From NCBI GenBank assembly GCA_031282665.1, contig JAITDH010000091.1, positions 1 to 10,070 on the forward strand: DNA of 10,070 bases, given 5' to 3'. Under the pieces are notes generated by a model. The model made no database searches. It saw only the letters and a list, made by a program, of their open reading frames with translations, and was not told where the DNA came from. How positions within the stretch are numbered: position 1 is the first letter of the stretch; each line of letters begins with the position of its first letter. The translations under genes were made by a program, and so were the position numbers. Shown piece by piece: positions 7,912 to 10,070 of this stretch. The DNA is from Zoogloeaceae bacterium (GTDB taxonomy: Bacteria > Pseudomonadota > Gammaproteobacteria > Burkholderiales > Rhodocyclaceae).

Positions 7912-9266
7912 AACCCACCATCGCCCTCGTCGGACGGCCCAATGTCGGCAAATCCACCCTCTTCAACCGCCTGACCAAGAGCCGCGACGCCCTGGTCGCC
8001 GATCTGCCGGGACTCACCCGCGACCGGCACTACGGCATCGGCCGGATGGGCGACCGGCCCTTCCTGGCGCTCGATACCGGCGGCTTCGAACCGCTGGTCA
8101 AGGACGGCATCCTGTACAAGATGGCCGAACAGACCGAAACGGCGATGTTCGAAGCCGACGCGGTGATTTTCGTCGTCGACGGACGCGGCGGCCTGACGCC
8201 GCAGGACAAGGAAATCGCCGACAAGCTGCGACGCCTGGAGCGTCCCGCCATCGTCGCCGTCAACAAGACGGAAGGCATGCACCGGGGCGTGGTGGCCGCC
8301 GAATTCCATGAACTGGGACTCGGCGAGCCGCAGCCCATTTCCGCCGCGCATGGCGAAGGCGTGCGCGACCTGCTCGACGACATCCTCGACCGGGCGCTCG
8401 CGGCCATGCCGGGCGAAGAAGAGGCAAACCCGGAAACCGCGGAAGACGCGGAAAGCGCAAAAGCAAAGGCGCTCAGGGTCGCCATCGCCGGCCGTCCGAA
8501 TGTCGGCAAATCCACGCTCATCAACGCGCTCCTCGGCGAAGAGCGGGTCATCGCCTTCGACAGGCCGGGCACCACGCGCGACGCGATCGACGTGGAATTC
8601 GAAAAGAATGGCCGCCCCTACCGCCTGATCGACACGGCCGGACTGCGGAAAAAGGGCAAGGTTTTCGAAACGGTGGAAAAATTCTCCGTCATCAAGACCC
8701 TGCAAGCGATCGAAACCGCGCAGGTCGCCATCCTGATGCTCGACGCCCGGCAGGACATCGCCGACCAGGACGCGCACGTGGCCGACTTCATCCTGCAGGC
8801 GGGACGCGCCCTGGTCGTCGCGGTCAACAAATGGGACGGCCTTTCCTCCTACGAAAAGGACCAGATCCGGCAGACCATTGCCCGCAAGCTGAAATTCCTC
8901 GATTTCGCCCGCATCCATTTCATCTCCGCGAAGGAAAACATCGGCCTGGACAAGCTGTTCGTTTCCGTGGACCAGGCCTATGCCGCCGCCACCGCCAAGC
9001 TGCCCACGCCCAAGCTGACCCGCGTCCTGCTCGACGCCGTCGCCCGCCAGGCGCCCCCCCGCCACGGCGCGTCGCGTCCCAAGATGCGCTACGCCCACCA
9101 GGGCGGCATGAACCCGCCCATCATCGTCATCCATGGCAACGCCCTGGACCACGTTCCGGAAAGCTACCGCCGCTACCTGGAAAACACCTTCCGCGAAGTC
9201 TTCCGCCTGACCGGCACCCCCCTGCGCCTGCAATTCAACACCAGCCACAATCCCTACGCGGAGTGA
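7908..9266 (+). CDS. der: Ribosome biogenesis GTPase Der (EngA)
   Basis: Der is an essential double GTPase required for maturation of the 50S ribosomal subunit. The 452 residues contain two G domains and a C-terminal KH-like domain. Domain 1 has G1 GRPNVGKST (9-17), G3 DTGG (57-60) and G4 NKTE (119-122). Domain 2 has G1 GRPNVGKST (195-203), G3 DTAG (242-245) and G4 NKWD (307-310), with SAKE (340-343) as G5. An acidic, variable linker joins them (about 168-188). The KH-like domain, from about 360, ends with the usual [15 protein letters not shown]. The ATG overlaps the bamB stop (ATGA). The Glu in the first G4 replaces the usual Asp; this is known in betaproteobacterial Der proteins as far as I recall. 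The gene usually next in this group, hfq, is not here. Confidence 0.97.
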   Translation: MKPTIALVGRPNVGKSTLFNRLTKSRDALVADLPGLTRDRHYGIGRMGDRPFLALDTGGFEPLVKDGILYKMAEQTETAMFEADAVIFVVDGRGGLTPQDKEIADKLRRLERPAIVAVNKTEGMHRGVVAAEFHELGLGEPQPISAAHGEGVRDLLDDILDRALAAMPGEEEANPETAEDAESAKAKALRVAIAGRPNVGKSTLINALLGEERVIAFDRPGTTRDAIDVEFEKNGRPYRLIDTAGLRKKGKVFETVEKFSVIKTLQAIETAQVAILMLDARQDIADQDAHVADFILQAGRALVVAVNKWDGLSSYEKDQIRQTIARKLKFLDFARIHFISAKENIGLDKLFVSVDQAYAAATAKLPTPKLTRVLLDAVARQAPPRHGASRPKMRYAHQGGMNPPIIVIHGNALDHVPESYRRYLENTFREVFRLTGTPLRLQFNTSHNPYAE

Positions 9267-9280
9267 GGGCGACTGTTCAG

Positions 9281-9553
9281 ATGAAACGCGCGGCCGTATA
9301 CCCGCTACTCGCCGATGAATTATCGCGTTGGCGCGAGCTTCCCGCGGACGACCTCAGCCGCCTCGCCGGGAAGCCAGCAACCGTTCGCACCGTTCTCCTC
9401 TCCGGCGAGCCTGTATCCATCGAAGTCACCCTTTCCTGGGCAAATCCAACCCGTTCCTCATTATGTATCGAGGCCGTCGCAAACGGCCCCAGCAGTTGGC
9501 GTCTCGACCGCCTATCGGAATCCGTCATCGTGCCGTTCAAAAGGGTTTTGTAG
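9281..9553 (+). CDS. Small protein of unknown function (90 aa)
   Basis: I do not recognise a named family. The ORF starts 14 bases after the der stop, with GAGGG at 9265-9269 (11 bases from ATG, rather far). The protein is soluble, with no signal peptide or membrane segment. An N-terminal helix (YPLLADELSRWRELPADDLSRLAG) is followed by alternating, probably beta segments (VRTVLLSGEPVSIEVTLSW, SSLCIEAVANGP) and an ending SSWRLDRLSESVIVPF. That balanced pattern looks like a real small folded protein. Codon use is unlike the neighbours: of 13 leucines none is CTG, while TTA and CTA each occur twice and GTA, GCA, CCA and TCA are used. This suggests recent arrival or weak expression. The stop TAG lies in the first of two 9-bp repeats beside the palindromic element, so the original C-terminus may have been changed. 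Confidence 0.6.
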   Translation: MKRAAVYPLLADELSRWRELPADDLSRLAGKPATVRTVLLSGEPVSIEVTLSWANPTRSSLCIEAVANGPSSWRLDRLSESVIVPFKRVL

Positions 9554-9562
9554 GTTTTGTAG
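9545..9562 (+). repeat. 9-bp direct duplication at the edge of the palindromic element
   Basis: GTTTTGTAG occurs twice in tandem (9545-9553 and 9554-9562); the second copy overlaps the first four bases of the left arm. The first copy contains the stop codon of the small ORF. It may be slippage or a trace of element insertion. Confidence 0.7.
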
Positions 9563-9694
9563 GTTGGATGAGCCGCAGGCGTAATCCGACATTTGTTCAT
9601 CATTCGGCGCTTGCGCCGCTGTTTTTTGATTTGCGATGCTGCGCATCGGTGTGGGTTGAATTGTCGGATTACGCCTGCGGCTCATCCAACCTAC
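9559..9694 (+). repeat. Palindromic interspersed repeat, copy 2 (complete, 136 bp)
   Basis: The ends are perfect 33-bp inverted repeats: 9559-9591 begins GTAGGTTGGATGAGCCGCAG and 9662-9694 is its exact reverse complement. Between them are 70 bases with two short hairpins: 9605-9618 (CGGCGC, TT, GCGCCG) and 9634-9648 (CGATGC, loop TGC, GCATCG). There is no transposase and no significant ORF, so if it moves it needs a protein encoded elsewhere, as MITE or REP-like elements do. Repeats with the core GTAGGTTGG...GTAATCCGACA are, to my knowledge, common between genes in many proteobacteria. It lies between two convergent genes: the + strand ORF stops just before the left arm, and the minus-strand gene ends inside the right arm. 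Confidence 0.9.
9605..9627 (+). terminator. Possible weak terminator inside the repeat
   Basis: Hairpin CGGCGC-TT-GCGCCG (9605-9618) is followed after three bases by six T (9622-9627). The loop is very short, so only about five pairs would form. It could end transcripts coming from der and the small ORF. In copy 1 the equivalent T-run is broken by a C, which weakens the case for a conserved terminator role. Confidence 0.35.
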
Positions 9695-10070
9695 GACACC
9701 CAACGAACCGATCTCCGATCCCGCAGGCGGCCAGGCCGTTGAGGATGCCGAATACCAGCGCCGCCAGGGCGAAGAGGGGGACGAGGCGGAACAGGCCGTC
9801 GTGGGGAATCAGCCAGTAGCGGGCGAGGAGGATCTGGCCGGCGATGTGGGCGAAGCTGGCGCACAGGCTCCAACTGATGAGGCCGAACCAGCGCCGGGGG
9901 AGAAAGCGGACGATGGCCAGGACGGTCAGGCTGGCGAGCGTTCCCGCCAGGCTCAGGAAAAAGCCCGGCGCCAGGATTTGCCCGAGCAGAAGCCCGCTGG
10001 CGACGACCCTGAGCAGGCTCACCCAGGCGGCGACGCGCCAGCCGTAGCGTTCCAGCGCCAGCAGGGTGAC
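9669..10070 (-). CDS. Gx transporter family membrane protein (Hpre_diP_synt_I-like), 5' end beyond window
   Basis: The reading frame is open to the window edge, so the true start lies beyond base 10070; a GTG at 10022 is internal. The visible 133 residues are strongly hydrophobic, with about four membrane segments (roughly 14-34, 36-56, 62-84 and 94-118). The pattern VTLLALERYGWRVAAWVSLLRVVASGLL, then GFFLSLAGTLASL, then SFAHIAGQILLARYWL resembles the Gx transporter / heptaprenyl diphosphate synthase component I-like family, small integral membrane proteins of uncertain substrate. The last eight residues (RRLDEPQA) and the TAA stop are encoded by the right arm of the repeat at 9559-9694, so the natural C-terminus has been replaced, probably without loss of a membrane segment. 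Codon use is high-GC, as in the operon. The gene converges on der and the small ORF. Confidence 0.65.
   Translation of the reverse strand, partial: VTLLALERYGWRVAAWVSLLRVVASGLLLGQILAPGFFLSLAGTLASLTVLAIVRFLPRRWFGLISWSLCASFAHIAGQILLARYWLIPHDGLFRLVPLFALAALVFGILNGLAACGIGDRFVGCRRLDEPQA

Noticed and set aside
9315..9819. Short ORFs across copy 2 of the repeat (for example proteins containing GWMSRRRNP or DYACGSSN)
   Set aside because: These are translations of the palindromic repeat arms, identical on both strands by symmetry, and are not genes.
1..10070. CRISPR array, tRNA, rRNA, transposase or integrase
   Set aside because: I found no regularly spaced repeats, no tRNA cloverleaf between genes, no rRNA sequence and no recombinase motifs; nearly all the sequence is accounted for by the genes and the two palindromic repeats.

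Overview
The window is a high-GC (about 60-65% by eye) stretch of proteobacterial chromosome. It carries one long, tightly packed housekeeping operon. The order ndk, rlmN, pilW, rodZ, ispG, hisS, yfgM, bamB, der, the long IspG (417 aa) and the NKxE G4 motif in the first Der GTPase domain together suggest a betaproteobacterium, perhaps near Rhodocyclales or Nitrosomonadales. The order and family matches are strong; the taxon is inference.

Layout. Bases 1-108 are the right part of an interspersed palindromic repeat cut by the window edge. Bases 109-195 hold a probable extended -10 promoter and the ribosome binding site of ndk. ndk (196-624) is followed by a hairpin plus T-run terminator (671-700). 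From 732 to 9266 eight genes run on the + strand with almost no spacing. Start and stop codons overlap at rlmN/pilW (GTGA), pilW/rodZ (TGATG), rodZ/ispG (ATGA), ispG/hisS (8 bp), yfgM/bamB (TGATG) and bamB/der (ATGA); hisS and yfgM are 1 base apart. After der comes an unrecognised 90-codon ORF with clearly different codon use (9281-9553), then a second, complete copy of the repeat (9559-9694). Last is the 3' part of a minus-strand membrane protein gene resembling the Gx transporter family (9669-10070), whose start lies beyond the window.

How the genes work together. The operon mixes translation (RlmN 23S rRNA/tRNA methylation, HisRS, Der in 50S assembly) with envelope work: PilW for type IV pili, RodZ for cell shape, YfgM at the Sec translocon, BamB for outer-membrane protein insertion, and IspG for the isoprenoid precursors that lipid carriers and quinones need. 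Ndk supplies nucleoside triphosphates. The coupling implies co-expression as a growth-linked unit.

What stands out. The core is ordinary. The unusual material is at its edges: two same-orientation copies of a palindromic element flank the operon. The complete copy has perfect 33-bp inverted arms and two nested hairpins, sits between two convergent genes, and supplies or abuts the stop codons of both. The neighbour usually expected after der (hfq) is absent. PilW lacks the lipobox cysteine normally found in this family. I see no evidence of a new defence, mobile or biosynthetic system here.
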